DNA from: DATAFF01 sp044870245
Lineage (GTDB): Bacteria; Pseudomonadota; Alphaproteobacteria; Rhizobiales; Aestuariivirgaceae
DNA: 64,000 nucleotides
Reading direction: 5' to 3'
Assembly: GCA_044870245.1 (NCBI GenBank)
Contig: JBIOYR010000069.1
Span: 1 to 64,000 of the forward strand
Shown here: positions 51,848 to 60,382 of the stretch, one piece after another
Position numbering within the stretch: the first letter of the stretch is position 1
How the letters are laid out: each line of letters starts with the position of its first letter
Notes under the pieces: generated by a model
What the model was told of the DNA's origin: nothing
Databases searched by the model: none
Seen by the model: the letters and a program-made list of their open reading frames with translations, nothing else
Made by a program: the position numbers and the translations under genes

Positions 51848-53044
51848 TCAGGTTTCCGGATCAAACTTGATTGGCAGCTCAATCGGTCCCGTATTGCCAC
51901 TGTCAGGAAGCCAAGTCGGCTGGCCATCATAGGCAGGACTTCGGATCCGCCGCGCCAGCAATCTCAAGGCCTCCGTCATGTCGCCGCGGGCAATGAAGTG
52001 CCCAAGACAATGGTGTATCCCACCCCCGAACCCATAGTGCTGCCGGCGATTCACGGTGATGTCAAAACCAGGTGCGAAGGCACTTGGATCAGTGCCGGCG
52101 GATTCGGTGAACAGGTGGATTGTCGTGCCTTGCTTGAATTCGACACCATTGTATATGAAGTCCTCCAACGCCTCGCGTGTAACCCATGTGGTGCTCGGCC
52201 GAGTCCGCATCACCTCCTCCACTGCGGCGCGGGCAAGTGCTGGTGACTCGGCGAGCAGTTGCCATTGATCGGGATGCTCGATGAACTGGCTTATGGCGAG
52301 ACCGATCTGGTTTCGTGTCGTATCGATGCCACCAAAGATCGCCAGCACCACCATATCTTCCAACTCCTCGTCGCTAAGAGCGTCCTTGTCTCTGTTGGCC
52401 TCAAGGAGAAGACCGAGAAGATCATTTCCAGACGCGCTCCTGCGCTCCTTGATCAGTCGCCGGGAGTACTCGAACAGCCGGTCCGTCGCTCGGTTCACCG
52501 TTTCTTGCTCGGTGCGATAGGTGACACCGAGTGCAAGACCCATTCTGCCTACAGTGGTGGCTAGGTCTCGCCAATCCTTATCCGGAAGGTCCAGAAGGGT
52601 GCAGACGACACGGCTCGCATATGGCTCCGAGAAAGCAGCCATGAATTCGCATCGACCCTTGCTCGCGAAGTTGTCGATCAGCTCATCGGCAATTGCCTCG
52701 AACCGCGGCTGGAGCGTTGCGATGAGCTTGGGCGAGAAAGCCGGATTGACCAGCCGACGCAGCCGCGTGTGGTCAGCGCCAACCCGGTTGAGGAGCATGC
52801 GCAGCCACCAGTCGGCGAACGAGCCAGTCGCTTGGTTATGGGCTGGCCATTTGTAGCTGCCTTGTCGCAGGCGCGGGTCGCGCAGCAACTCGCCGACCTC
52901 CTGGTAACGCAGGACCGCGAGTCCGTATGGCGTCCGCGCATACCAGCTCTTCTGGCGGGCGTCGCGAACTGAACTTGACCGAACCGAGAAATCCGGATCA
53001 GCGAGATCCAGATAGGATGTCGGTTCGGCAGATGATTTCGACAT
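51848..53044 (-). CDS. Cytochrome P450 (bacterial class I type)
   Basis: This is a 398-residue soluble P450. The I-helix motif is AIFGGIDTTRN, the K-helix EEVMR (ExxR) and the heme-Cys loop FGGGIHHCLGHFIAR. The ATG at 53044 has GGAG eight bases upstream; the frame stays open upstream but is not P450-like. The family hydroxylates hydrophobic substrates using ferredoxin or flavodoxin electrons, and no ferredoxin gene adjoins it. It is the distal catabolic gene of the leftward operon controlled from 57.9 kb, 73 bases after the flavin reductase. Confidence 0.93.
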   Translation of the reverse strand: MSKSSAEPTSYLDLADPDFSVRSSSVRDARQKSWYARTPYGLAVLRYQEVGELLRDPRLRQGSYKWPAHNQATGSFADWWLRMLLNRVGADHTRLRRLVNPAFSPKLIATLQPRFEAIADELIDNFASKGRCEFMAAFSEPYASRVVCTLLDLPDKDWRDLATTVGRMGLALGVTYRTEQETVNRATDRLFEYSRRLIKERRSASGNDLLGLLLEANRDKDALSDEELEDMVVLAIFGGIDTTRNQIGLAISQFIEHPDQWQLLAESPALARAAVEEVMRTRPSTTWVTREALEDFIYNGVEFKQGTTIHLFTESAGTDPSAFAPGFDITVNRRQHYGFGGGIHHCLGHFIARGDMTEALRLLARRIRSPAYDGQPTWLPDSGNTGPIELPIKFDPET

Positions 53045-53117
53045 GATCGTCGCTCCGGTTCCGGCGTCGATTACCACGTTCCGTTCGGAGGACGCAAAGA
53101 CAGTTAAGGAAAGGACG

Positions 53118-53651
53118 TCAGAGACGCGACAGGCTGGCATAACTCCGGTCGAAATAGACAAGCGGCTGAAACTCACCCTTGAGCGCCACCGCATCGACAC
53201 GGCAGACGAACACCGTGTGCGAGGAGCATTGGGTGCTTTCCATGACGCGGCAGTCGAGCGATGCGGCAGCATCCGGCAGCATCGGAGTGCCCGATGGCCA
53301 GCTGATCCAATCGCCATGGCCAAAGCGGGCTTCACCATTGCAGCCGCCAGCACCGGAAAAATGATGAGCGATTTCCACCTGATCGACCGACAGGACATTC
53401 ACCGAAAGACGACGAAAGATCTCGATCGGCCCATGAGCCGAGGCCTCGCGATTGATGCAGACCAGAATTGAAGGCGGAGCAGCCGAGAGCGAGCAGACGG
53501 CGGTCACGGTCATTCCGTAGCGGCGGCCTTGATGGGCCGTCGCGACCACGCAGACGCCGCTGGCGAGCCGACGCATTCCCGCTTTGAAGTGTTCTTCAAG
53601 GTTGATCTCCTGCGGCTGCAGGCCGGCGGACATTATCGGCGCAATGCTCAC
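53118..53651 (-). CDS. NAD(P)H:flavin reductase (HpaC-like)
   Basis: This is a 177-residue flavin reductase domain protein: MRRLASGVCVVATAHQGRRYG, GMTVTAVCSLSAAPPSILVC and LSVNVLSVDQ are family-typical. It would supply reduced FMN/FAD to the LLM-type monooxygenase encoded in the same operon. Its ATG overlaps the ligase stop by four bases. Confidence 0.9.
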   Translation of the reverse strand: MSIAPIMSAGLQPQEINLEEHFKAGMRRLASGVCVVATAHQGRRYGMTVTAVCSLSAAPPSILVCINREASAHGPIEIFRRLSVNVLSVDQVEIAHHFSGAGGCNGEARFGHGDWISWPSGTPMLPDAAASLDCRVMESTQCSSHTVFVCRVDAVALKGEFQPLVYFDRSYASLSRL

Positions 53652-55195
53652 GAAGCACCTTTTCCAGTCGATCTGTAGGCTTGCTCGGCGAGCATCTTCA
53701 GGGCCGTTCGATCGATCTTCTTGGCAGAGGTCAATGGCAGCTCCTCGACGACGAATATGCGGCGCGGATGCATGTAGGGCGCACCGTTTGCCAGGAAAAA
53801 TTGTTTGATCTCCTGCTCGCGAACGGCGCCCGGGTGACGCTCGATCACGAACGCAACCGGCACCTCGCCCTTGACGTCGTCGGGCATCGGCACCACCGCA
53901 ACATCGAGAAGATCGGCATGCTGAAGCAGCACGTTCTCGACCTCTTTCGGGTAGATGCTCTCGCCGGCGCAGCTGATCCGGTCATCGAGCCGCCCGACAA
54001 CCTCGACATAACCCTGCTCGTCGGCGCGAACGATGTCCCGGCTGCGGAACCAGCCATCGGCAAGCAGTCGTTCGGCCGTCACCTGCGGCAGATTGTGATA
54101 GGATCGAAGGTTGCCTGGTGAGCGGATCAGCAGCTCGCCGAGCTCTCCCACCGGGACTTCCTGCGAGACATTCTCCGGATCGACGATCTTCAGCTCCACG
54201 CCGGGATAGGGAAGGCCGGTCGTGCCCTGTTTCGTCACGCCCCAGCGGGGATTGTTGCAAACGAAGCCGCATTCGGTCAGCCCATACGCCTCGAGCATCG
54301 GCGCGAGCTTGCGGGTGAACTCCTCGAGCAGTTCCTCCGGAACCTCGGAGGAACCGCAGATGACGAAACGGAGCGACGAGCAGTCAGTGATGGCAAGCAG
54401 CTTCTTCTCGAGCAGCATCTTCTTGTACATGGCCGGAACGCCGGTCGTGTAGGTGCAACGCTCCCGCTCGATGGCGCGGATCATCTCGCCAGGATCGACA
54501 TCATGAAGAATCACGACCGATCCGCCGCATTCCAGCATTGAAAACAGGCCTGCAAACATGCCGTTGGCATGGAACATCGGAACAGCCAGGAGACAACGTT
54601 CATGAGGGCCGTAGAGCAACGCCCGGCGCAGATTGCGGGTCGCCCAGTCGACCGCCCCATGAGTCAGCACCACGCCTTTCGGCAATCCCGTCGAGCCGGA
54701 GGTGTAAGAGATATAGGCGATGTCGTCATCGGACCGGTCGCGGACCAAGCGAGCGCCGTGCTGCCGGGACAACCAGTCGTCATAGAGCATGGTCCCCGCA
54801 GGCGCTTCGTCCATCACATGGACGTGCCTCAGTCCCGGCACCGTCTCGGCAAGCACTGCCGCCTCATTGGTGAAATCGGCTGAGGCGAAGAGTACCTTGG
54901 CAGCACAGTCCTGCATGATGTGCGCGAGCGTGCTGTAATGGGCGCGGGTCGTCGCCGGGGTCACCGAAGCACCGGTTCGGAGCGCCCCGAGCAGCGTCTC
55001 GACAAATCGGTGATCGTTCTTGACCAGGACAGCGACATGGTCGCCGGCGCCGATCCCGAGCGCTGCCAATCCGTTCGCTACACGGTTGGTACGTTCCTCG
55101 AGCTCGCTGTAGGTGATCCGGTGTGGCCCATAGATCAGCGCTTCCTTGTCGGGCCACATCGTCAGAGGCAAATCGAATATGGTGCCAAAATTCAT
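53648..55195 (-). CDS. AMP-binding acyl-CoA synthetase
   Basis: This is a 515-residue ANL-superfamily ligase. The phosphate loop is YTSGSTGLPKGVV, the middle motif YGLTECGF and the hinge VVGRLDDRISCAGE. The catalytic Lys lies in SAKKIDR near the C-terminus. It activates a carboxylic acid to its CoA thioester; the acid is unknown but is presumably the product or substrate of the neighbouring oxygenases. It overlaps the VOC stop by one base (TGATG) and the flavin reductase start by four. Confidence 0.93.
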   Translation of the reverse strand: MNFGTIFDLPLTMWPDKEALIYGPHRITYSELEERTNRVANGLAALGIGAGDHVAVLVKNDHRFVETLLGALRTGASVTPATTRAHYSTLAHIMQDCAAKVLFASADFTNEAAVLAETVPGLRHVHVMDEAPAGTMLYDDWLSRQHGARLVRDRSDDDIAYISYTSGSTGLPKGVVLTHGAVDWATRNLRRALLYGPHERCLLAVPMFHANGMFAGLFSMLECGGSVVILHDVDPGEMIRAIERERCTYTTGVPAMYKKMLLEKKLLAITDCSSLRFVICGSSEVPEELLEEFTRKLAPMLEAYGLTECGFVCNNPRWGVTKQGTTGLPYPGVELKIVDPENVSQEVPVGELGELLIRSPGNLRSYHNLPQVTAERLLADGWFRSRDIVRADEQGYVEVVGRLDDRISCAGESIYPKEVENVLLQHADLLDVAVVPMPDDVKGEVPVAFVIERHPGAVREQEIKQFFLANGAPYMHPRRIFVVEELPLTSAKKIDRTALKMLAEQAYRSTGKGAS

Positions 55196-55662
55196 CAGCT
55201 CGCCTGCTGTTCGATGCGTCCGCCAAACTCGAAGACTTCAAGCATGACGCCACCAAGCGAGCTCGGTTTGACCCAATTGACCTTGAGACGTTCTGGCTTG
55301 TAGCGCGCTGCCGCCGTTCCGGGTGGAAGCAGCTGCGGTGACGGCAACACCCATTCGACACCGGCGGCACTCCACTCCGTCATGACCTCGCTCAGGCTAT
55401 CGACGCGGACCGCAAGCGAAAAGGCGCCTGGACCGCGGCGGTCGAGGAACCGCCGGACCGGCGAGCCGGGGCCCGTCGGAGCGATCAGGGACACCGCTCC
55501 TGCCTCGCCCAAAGGCAATGTGACGTCGTCGATCTCGACGGGAGGCTCCGGCATATGGGCCAGCGGCAGGCTGACAAGCCCCAGTCCGCGCCATTTGGCG
55601 AGTGTCGCATCGAGATTGTCGGTCGCAATGTTGAGGGTGAGGAACTCGACTATGCGGCCCAT
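55195..55662 (-). CDS. VOC-superfamily protein with incomplete metal site
   Basis: This is a 155-residue protein with two beta-alpha-beta-beta-beta modules like methylmalonyl-CoA epimerase/glyoxalase. The strand order is IVEFLTLNIATDNLDA at the start, AFSLAVRVDSL in the middle and VMLEVFEFG at the end. The His ligands normally found in the first and middle strands (HxxI..., HHxAF) are absent; only the final Glu remains. It may act without metal, or bind CoA esters. It starts three bases after... the LLM gene stop, within the operon. Confidence 0.82.
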   Translation of the reverse strand: MGRIVEFLTLNIATDNLDATLAKWRGLGLVSLPLAHMPEPPVEIDDVTLPLGEAGAVSLIAPTGPGSPVRRFLDRRGPGAFSLAVRVDSLSEVMTEWSAAGVEWVLPSPQLLPPGTAAARYKPERLKVNWVKPSSLGGVMLEVFEFGGRIEQQAS

Positions 55663-55665
55663 GGC

Positions 55666-56859
55666 TCATTCCGCTGCCTTGGTCGGAGCCGACTGCTTGC
55701 GGGCCTCCTCGCCTTCGACATAGATCCCCATCGCCTTGGCCTGCTCGCGCATGGCGCGGATGTCGGCCATCACGTCCTCGGCCGGGCGCATGTAATTCCG
55801 TGGACTCTTGAAATGCGGAATGACGTGACGGCCGAACATTTCGATCGACTTCATGATTTTGTCGTGCGGTACGCTGTCGATCCGCATGACCAGCGTGTCG
55901 ATGCCACAATCGCCAAACCTCTCAATCGCGCGGATGCAGCTCTCGGGCGAACCGAAAATGGCAGCTCCCGAACCTTCCTTGAAGTATTCGAAGTCATCCG
56001 TCTTCTTCGCGACCTCGGCAATCTTGTTCATATAGGCATAGCTCTGTGCCACCTTCGCGAGCCTCGGATAGCCGTCAATAGCGATGCGCAGCCACTTGAT
56101 GTTGCCGGCGCCGGCTTCTGCCTCGGCGATTGCGTCAGTGTCGGCGCAATAAGCCTGGAGAAGCGCGCCGGCGCTGTCATTGACATGCTCGCCCCGCGCC
56201 CTGGCGTCACAGGTCGCGGCGCGAAAGGCGGAGACGGAGTCGGAGAGCGCATCCCAGCCCATGAAATTCGACCAGCTATAGACGCCGACGCCGAGATTGC
56301 CCGCCATGCGATGGCTCTCGACGCTGGTGGCCGCCACATAGATCGGCGGGTGTGGACTCTGCAGTGGCTTGGGGATCAGCGAACGCGGCGGGATCTTGTA
56401 GTGCTCGCCGTAAAACATGAACGGATCCTGGGTGAAGGCATTCTTCAGGACCTGGATGCCTTCATTGACCTCGTCGCGGTTCTTCTCGAGATCGACCTCG
56501 AATGCCCGGAGCGCCAGGGTGGTGTTGCCGCGACCCACCCCGAGCTCGATGCGCCCATTGGAAAGGATGTCCTGAACGGCGGTGCGCGAGGCGATGCGCA
56601 GCGCGTGGTTCATCCTCTTCGGCAGCAGTGTGATCGCATGGGCGAAGCGCAAGGTCTTGGTCAGTGGAAAGAGATAGGCGAACAATACTTCCGGGCAGGA
56701 GGTGGCGATGCCACCGATGGCATATTGCTGCTCGGAAACACCGAAGCTGTCGAAGCCCCATTTCTCTGCATGAATGACCTGCTCCACAAGCTCCCAGTAA
56801 CGGGTCTGGTAGGAGGCGCCGGGGAGCGTTTCCGCTTCGGAAAAGAACATGAACTTCAT
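55666..56859 (-). CDS. LLM-class flavin-dependent monooxygenase
   Basis: This is a 397-residue luciferase-like (TIM-barrel) protein. MKFMFFSEAE opens the first strand, and WGFDSFGVSEQQYA, NGRIELGVGRGNT and PIYVAATS follow the bacterial luciferase/alkanal monooxygenase pattern. It uses reduced FMN, which the flavin reductase in the operon could supply. The substrate is unknown. Its ATG overlaps the regulator's stop (ATGA), so regulator and enzyme are coupled. Confidence 0.92.
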   Translation of the reverse strand: MKFMFFSEAETLPGASYQTRYWELVEQVIHAEKWGFDSFGVSEQQYAIGGIATSCPEVLFAYLFPLTKTLRFAHAITLLPKRMNHALRIASRTAVQDILSNGRIELGVGRGNTTLALRAFEVDLEKNRDEVNEGIQVLKNAFTQDPFMFYGEHYKIPPRSLIPKPLQSPHPPIYVAATSVESHRMAGNLGVGVYSWSNFMGWDALSDSVSAFRAATCDARARGEHVNDSAGALLQAYCADTDAIAEAEAGAGNIKWLRIAIDGYPRLAKVAQSYAYMNKIAEVAKKTDDFEYFKEGSGAAIFGSPESCIRAIERFGDCGIDTLVMRIDSVPHDKIMKSIEMFGRHVIPHFKSPRNYMRPAEDVMADIRAMREQAKAMGIYVEGEEARKQSAPTKAAE

Positions 56860-57944
56860 GGGGTGCTCCTGTTTTCGCCGTGACCGTCGGCATTGAGGCC
56901 GTTCAGGACGAAATCGACGATCTCCTGCGTGACCGCCTCTCCGCCGAATTTGCCGATCGACCAGTGGCGCAACGGCCAGATCGTGCAGAGGAAATAGATG
57001 AAATTGGCCGTGAGCTCAGGGTTGCGAATCGAGAAATCACCATTGCGTTTGCACTCGCTGAGAAGCTCCTGGAATACAGCGATATATTGCGCGTCGAGTT
57101 CATAGACCTGGCGCCTCCCTTCGGGCGTGAGGGCTCGGCTCTCCTGGAACATCAGCTTGATGAAACGATGGTTCTGATCGAACACCTCTATGACGGTGCG
57201 GATGGCGCCGGCCAATTTTTCCTTGGGCGGCTGCTCGCTGTTGCGCCAGCGGGTCAGCGCCGTGACGATCTCGGTCATGAAGAACTTGTAGACGTTGTAA
57301 AGAATATCCTCCTTACGCTCGAGATACTGGTACATGGTAGCGACCGGCATGTCCGCCGCCGCGGCGATCTCGCGGATCGTCGCCTTGGCAAACCCTTTGG
57401 CGGCAATGACCTTGGATGCTCCATCGACAATGCGCCGCCAGCGCTCATCCACCACCGATTTGGAAAAACCTTCGGCAACCACGCCCTGGCCAGGATTGGC
57501 GCCGCGCTCGCGGCCGCTCGCGGCGCGAGGCGCAAGCGGCACCACATCGCCGGCGGCAACCGTCATCTGCGTCTGTGTGACCTCGGCGATCTGGTGCTCA
57601 TCGCGATAGACCTGCGCCCGCCATACCGAGATTGTCGAGCCAAGGTGAACGGGGCTCGCCTCGGCGCGCAGCACTCTGCCGCGACCAGGCCCCAGGAAAT
57701 TCGTCTTGGACTCGATGAGAACCGACGTCGAGCCCGGTGCCAGATTGAGGCTCGTGCCATAAGAGTTGGCGCAGTCGGCCAGGGCCATCACGATGCTGCT
57801 GCTGACGGTGTCCTGGTCGCCGAGGAACGCCGGCTCGATATCGAGCTGGGAGATGACCCGGTGGCGCGCGGCGTAGGGGAAGGTGATGCCGAGCACCCTG
57901 CCGATTCCGCTCTGGTGCTGTCCAAGAAATCTTGCCGGGTCCAT
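56856..57944 (-). CDS. TetR-family regulator with an N-terminal hotdog (PaaI-like thioesterase fold) domain
   Basis: This is a 362-residue fusion. Residues ~15-130 read like a PaaI/YbgC hotdog domain (SSSIVMALADCANSYGTSL, then VLIESKTNFLGPGRGRV and SVWRAQVYRDEHQIAEV). The catalytic-type VHGG motif is replaced by TVSS, so binding rather than hydrolysis of an acyl-CoA is likely. A Gly/Arg linker (131-165) leads to the TetR HTH (about 168-215; FAKATIREIAAAADMPVATM) and a TetR ligand-type helical domain ending at 362. Most TetR regulators are about 200 residues. It is the first gene of the operon, and an operator palindrome lies 12 bases upstream of its ATG. Confidence 0.88.
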   Translation of the reverse strand: MDPARFLGQHQSGIGRVLGITFPYAARHRVISQLDIEPAFLGDQDTVSSSIVMALADCANSYGTSLNLAPGSTSVLIESKTNFLGPGRGRVLRAEASPVHLGSTISVWRAQVYRDEHQIAEVTQTQMTVAAGDVVPLAPRAASGRERGANPGQGVVAEGFSKSVVDERWRRIVDGASKVIAAKGFAKATIREIAAAADMPVATMYQYLERKEDILYNVYKFFMTEIVTALTRWRNSEQPPKEKLAGAIRTVIEVFDQNHRFIKLMFQESRALTPEGRRQVYELDAQYIAVFQELLSECKRNGDFSIRNPELTANFIYFLCTIWPLRHWSIGKFGGEAVTQEIVDFVLNGLNADGHGENRSTP

Positions 57945-57955
57945 CTATTCGTCTC

Positions 57956-57971
57956 GAATGATCGCTCATTC
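57956..57971. promoter_or_regulatory. Operator 1, palindrome GAATGA-N4-TCATTC, over the leftward promoter
   Basis: GAATGATCGCTCATTC is a perfect inverted repeat with a 4-base centre. On the reverse strand, TTGACA (57992-57997) and TTGAAT (57968-57973) are spaced 18 bases, so the palindrome overlaps the predicted -10. The same core occurs at 58053-58068. It is the expected site for the hotdog-TetR protein encoded just downstream. Confidence 0.7.
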
Positions 57972-58025
57972 AACGCCCGCCACGGTACCTCTGTCAACCC
58001 AGCAATAATGCCGCAATCTGCGGAT

Positions 58026-58068
58026 TTGACAGGGTTGGTACAGGCGAAATACGAATGATCGCTCATAC
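58026..58068 (+). promoter_or_regulatory. Rightward promoter with operator 2
   Basis: TTGACA at 58026-58031 is followed at suitable spacing by an A/T-rich TACGAAT at about 58050-58056. The second palindrome, GAATGATCGCTCATAC at 58053-58068, overlaps this -10 region. It shares 14 of 16 bases with operator 1. The two operators lie 97 bases apart, centre to centre. Confidence 0.62.
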
Positions 58069-58080
58069 CAGAGGGCATCC

Positions 58081-58995
58081 ATGAACGCAGGAAAGATCGA
58101 CGCGATCGAAGCCCAGAGTGAGCGAACGATCGATATTGGCGACCTTGATAGCCGGCGCAACCTCAAGTTTCGCTCGATGCTCGGGCTTGCTTTGACACCC
58201 GTTTTTCGCGAGTTGCTGCCACGGCTCCGCTATATCGAGATGGGGCAGCGAGGCATCACGCCCGGACAGTATCTGCAGGATTTCACCATCTTCCCATCGC
58301 CGCACGGCTTCGGAGACCGGTTCCAGGGCACCTACCGAGTCCGGCTCTGCCGATCGACTTCCGATGAAGCGCGCGGCACGGTCGAGCGGATGATCGTCGA
58401 GACCCGGGCTGTCATTATCGGCAGACCGGCGGTCGCGCCGTCAGCCTCGCTTGGTTTCGAGCCGAGCCTCGGGCCGCCGGCGACGGCAGGCGAAGCGCGG
58501 GTCCTTCACATACTGACGCGGCCAAAGAACGACCCGGGCGACCGCCTGGTCAATGAGGTTCCGGACGAAATCGATTTTCTGAGACTTCATGAATTCGGCG
58601 AACCCTTTCCAACCATTGCTCGGCTTGCCAAGCTCGAGGAGGGTTTCATTGAAATCAGTGGTGCCAACATCGAGACAGGCGGGTTCTGGGGCACTGCCAA
58701 CTCGGATGTATTCCAGCACGTCCATGCCCGCGAATACACGATGGCCATGGAGAATGCCGTGACCCAAGGGTTGGCCGTCGCCGGGTTGCCCCTGGCCGGT
58801 TATGTTCCCTTGCGCGCCCGCACAATCTTCCGCCGTCCTTCCTTCGTCGGGCAAGCCTACCGCCTGCATGTCAGCCTGTTTCGCAGGGGAGCGGAGGTCG
58901 TCGCGCTTGGAAGCTTCTACAACTCCGACCAGGGTGCAATTCTCGAGCAGGACCGCGCGGCGGTCTTCCTCCGATTCGACAGCCATCTATCCTGA
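58081..58995 (+). CDS. Hotdog-fold, acyl-CoA thioesterase-like protein
   Basis: This is a 304-residue protein, divergent from the regulator. GAGGG precedes the ATG. The C-terminal half resembles a 4-hydroxybenzoyl-CoA thioesterase-type hotdog: NSDVFQHVHAREYTMAMENAV (Asp...His...Tyr), then VPLRARTIFRRPSFVGQAYRLHV. The N-terminal half may be a second, diverged hotdog. It probably hydrolyses or binds a CoA ester from the pathway encoded on the other side of the promoter. I do not know a named family for the full length. Confidence 0.68.
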   Translation: MNAGKIDAIEAQSERTIDIGDLDSRRNLKFRSMLGLALTPVFRELLPRLRYIEMGQRGITPGQYLQDFTIFPSPHGFGDRFQGTYRVRLCRSTSDEARGTVERMIVETRAVIIGRPAVAPSASLGFEPSLGPPATAGEARVLHILTRPKNDPGDRLVNEVPDEIDFLRLHEFGEPFPTIARLAKLEEGFIEISGANIETGGFWGTANSDVFQHVHAREYTMAMENAVTQGLAVAGLPLAGYVPLRARTIFRRPSFVGQAYRLHVSLFRRGAEVVALGSFYNSDQGAILEQDRAAVFLRFDSHLS

Positions 58996-59010
58996 CCGTC
59001 TTGCGAGAGT

Positions 59011-60180
59011 TCATCGATCGTATGCTGCTTCGCAGTGCTTTGCGAGCAAGCCCCAGTCGATGTCGATTCCAAGCCCCGGTGCATCTGGAAGATATGCGTG
59101 ACCATCCCTGATCGCGATTCCGCCCCTTATGAAATCATGCGGGCCCAGGTCGACAAAGGAGACGTGACCCTCGCAGTCAACGGGGTAGTGGGTGCGGATC
59201 ACCGAAGCAATGTGGCAGCAGGCGGTGTCGCCGATAAGCGTGTAGGGGTTCGTATCCACCGAAACGCCAATATTGGCGCTTTCACAGATTGCTATGATTT
59301 TCATGGATTCGAAAAATCCACCCAACCGGTTCAATTTGAGCACTATACGGTCGCAAGCTTGCAATCGCGCGAGCTGCACCATCTGCTTTGCCGACCATAC
59401 TGATTCATCGAGGATCAGTGGCACGCCGGCGGCGCGCCGGATGTGAACATGGCCGTCGAGGTCAGCATAGGGCAGGGGTTGCTCGATCGAGAGATTGTCG
59501 CAGCTGGCGTAACGGCGCAATGACTGCACCGTCCATGCGGCGCTTTCCCACCCTTGATTGGCATCGGCGTCGATGAAAACTTCCCGCGGTGTTGCGGCAA
59601 TGGCCGCGTCCAGCTTGGCCAATTCAGCAAGCAGGTTGTCGCGTGTCCACCCGTCGGCGAGCAAGACATCGCCGACCTTGATCTTGAGTCCTCTGAAACC
59701 GCGCGAAGCGTATTCCCTGCAGGCCTCCGCCATCACGTCCGGTGTTTTGTGATAAAGGTTCGTCAACATGGTCAACTCGGTGCGAAAGCCTCCACCGAGC
59801 AGTGCATAAACCGGCAAGCCTCGGGCCTTTCCCACGAGGTCGTAAAGGGCCATGTCCACGCCAGAACGCGCTGCACGCGCCCCCGGCATTCCCCCACCAT
59901 ACGCCGACTCCATCAGATGATTGCAAAGCGCGAGGTTGCCGGGATCTCGACCTTTGAGCGCCCGATCATAGCGCGCGAGTTGGGTCTCGATCTGATCACC
60001 TGATTCACCCAGATACCACTCTTGGCTCGACGCCTCGCCCACACCATGTGTGCCATCCTCGGTCGTGACCTTCACGAGGACCGAAGGCAACTGACTGGGC
60101 CAGACATATTCATCGTCGACCCATGCCTCCTTGATAGCCTTTGGATAGAGCCGAAATCCTTCGATGCATGCAATTTTCAT
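59011..60180 (-). CDS. Enolase-superfamily enzyme (mandelate racemase/muconate lactonizing group)
   Basis: This is a 389-residue protein, starting at the ATG at 60180. It has an N-terminal capping domain (VGEASSQEWYLGES) and a barrel with the Lys motif LKIKVGD. The three metal ligands are in IDADANQGW (Asp), SIEQPLPY (Glu) and LILDESVW (Glu). LKLNRLGGF carries a Lys on the opposite face, as in muconate cycloisomerase/dipeptide epimerase types; the racemase-type His is not evident. The substrate is a carboxylate of unknown identity. It converges on the hotdog gene, 15 bases apart. Confidence 0.9.
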   Translation of the reverse strand: MKIACIEGFRLYPKAIKEAWVDDEYVWPSQLPSVLVKVTTEDGTHGVGEASSQEWYLGESGDQIETQLARYDRALKGRDPGNLALCNHLMESAYGGGMPGARAARSGVDMALYDLVGKARGLPVYALLGGGFRTELTMLTNLYHKTPDVMAEACREYASRGFRGLKIKVGDVLLADGWTRDNLLAELAKLDAAIAATPREVFIDADANQGWESAAWTVQSLRRYASCDNLSIEQPLPYADLDGHVHIRRAAGVPLILDESVWSAKQMVQLARLQACDRIVLKLNRLGGFFESMKIIAICESANIGVSVDTNPYTLIGDTACCHIASVIRTHYPVDCEGHVSFVDLGPHDFIRGGIAIRDGHAYLPDAPGLGIDIDWGLLAKHCEAAYDR

Positions 60181-60382
60181 TTCATCACCGCGGAAAAGGG
60201 GAGATCCTGTGTGCTTGTCTGCGAGGCAGCTGCATGTACATTCGTGCCAAAACTCCGTCACTGTCGCAATACCGCGGATATGCTAGGAACACTCAGGAGA
60301 TTGTTCAAAAAGCGGACGCGAGCCCGAACGCGACGCGGCAAGTCGGGCAAGGCGCGTCCCATACGATCCTTGCCGGTTTGTC

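Noticed and set aside
60022..60382. Forward frames between the enolase-family gene and DedA
   Set aside because: They overlap the well-supported enolase-family gene or lack start signals; the DedA start is placed at 60383 on the conserved N-terminus.
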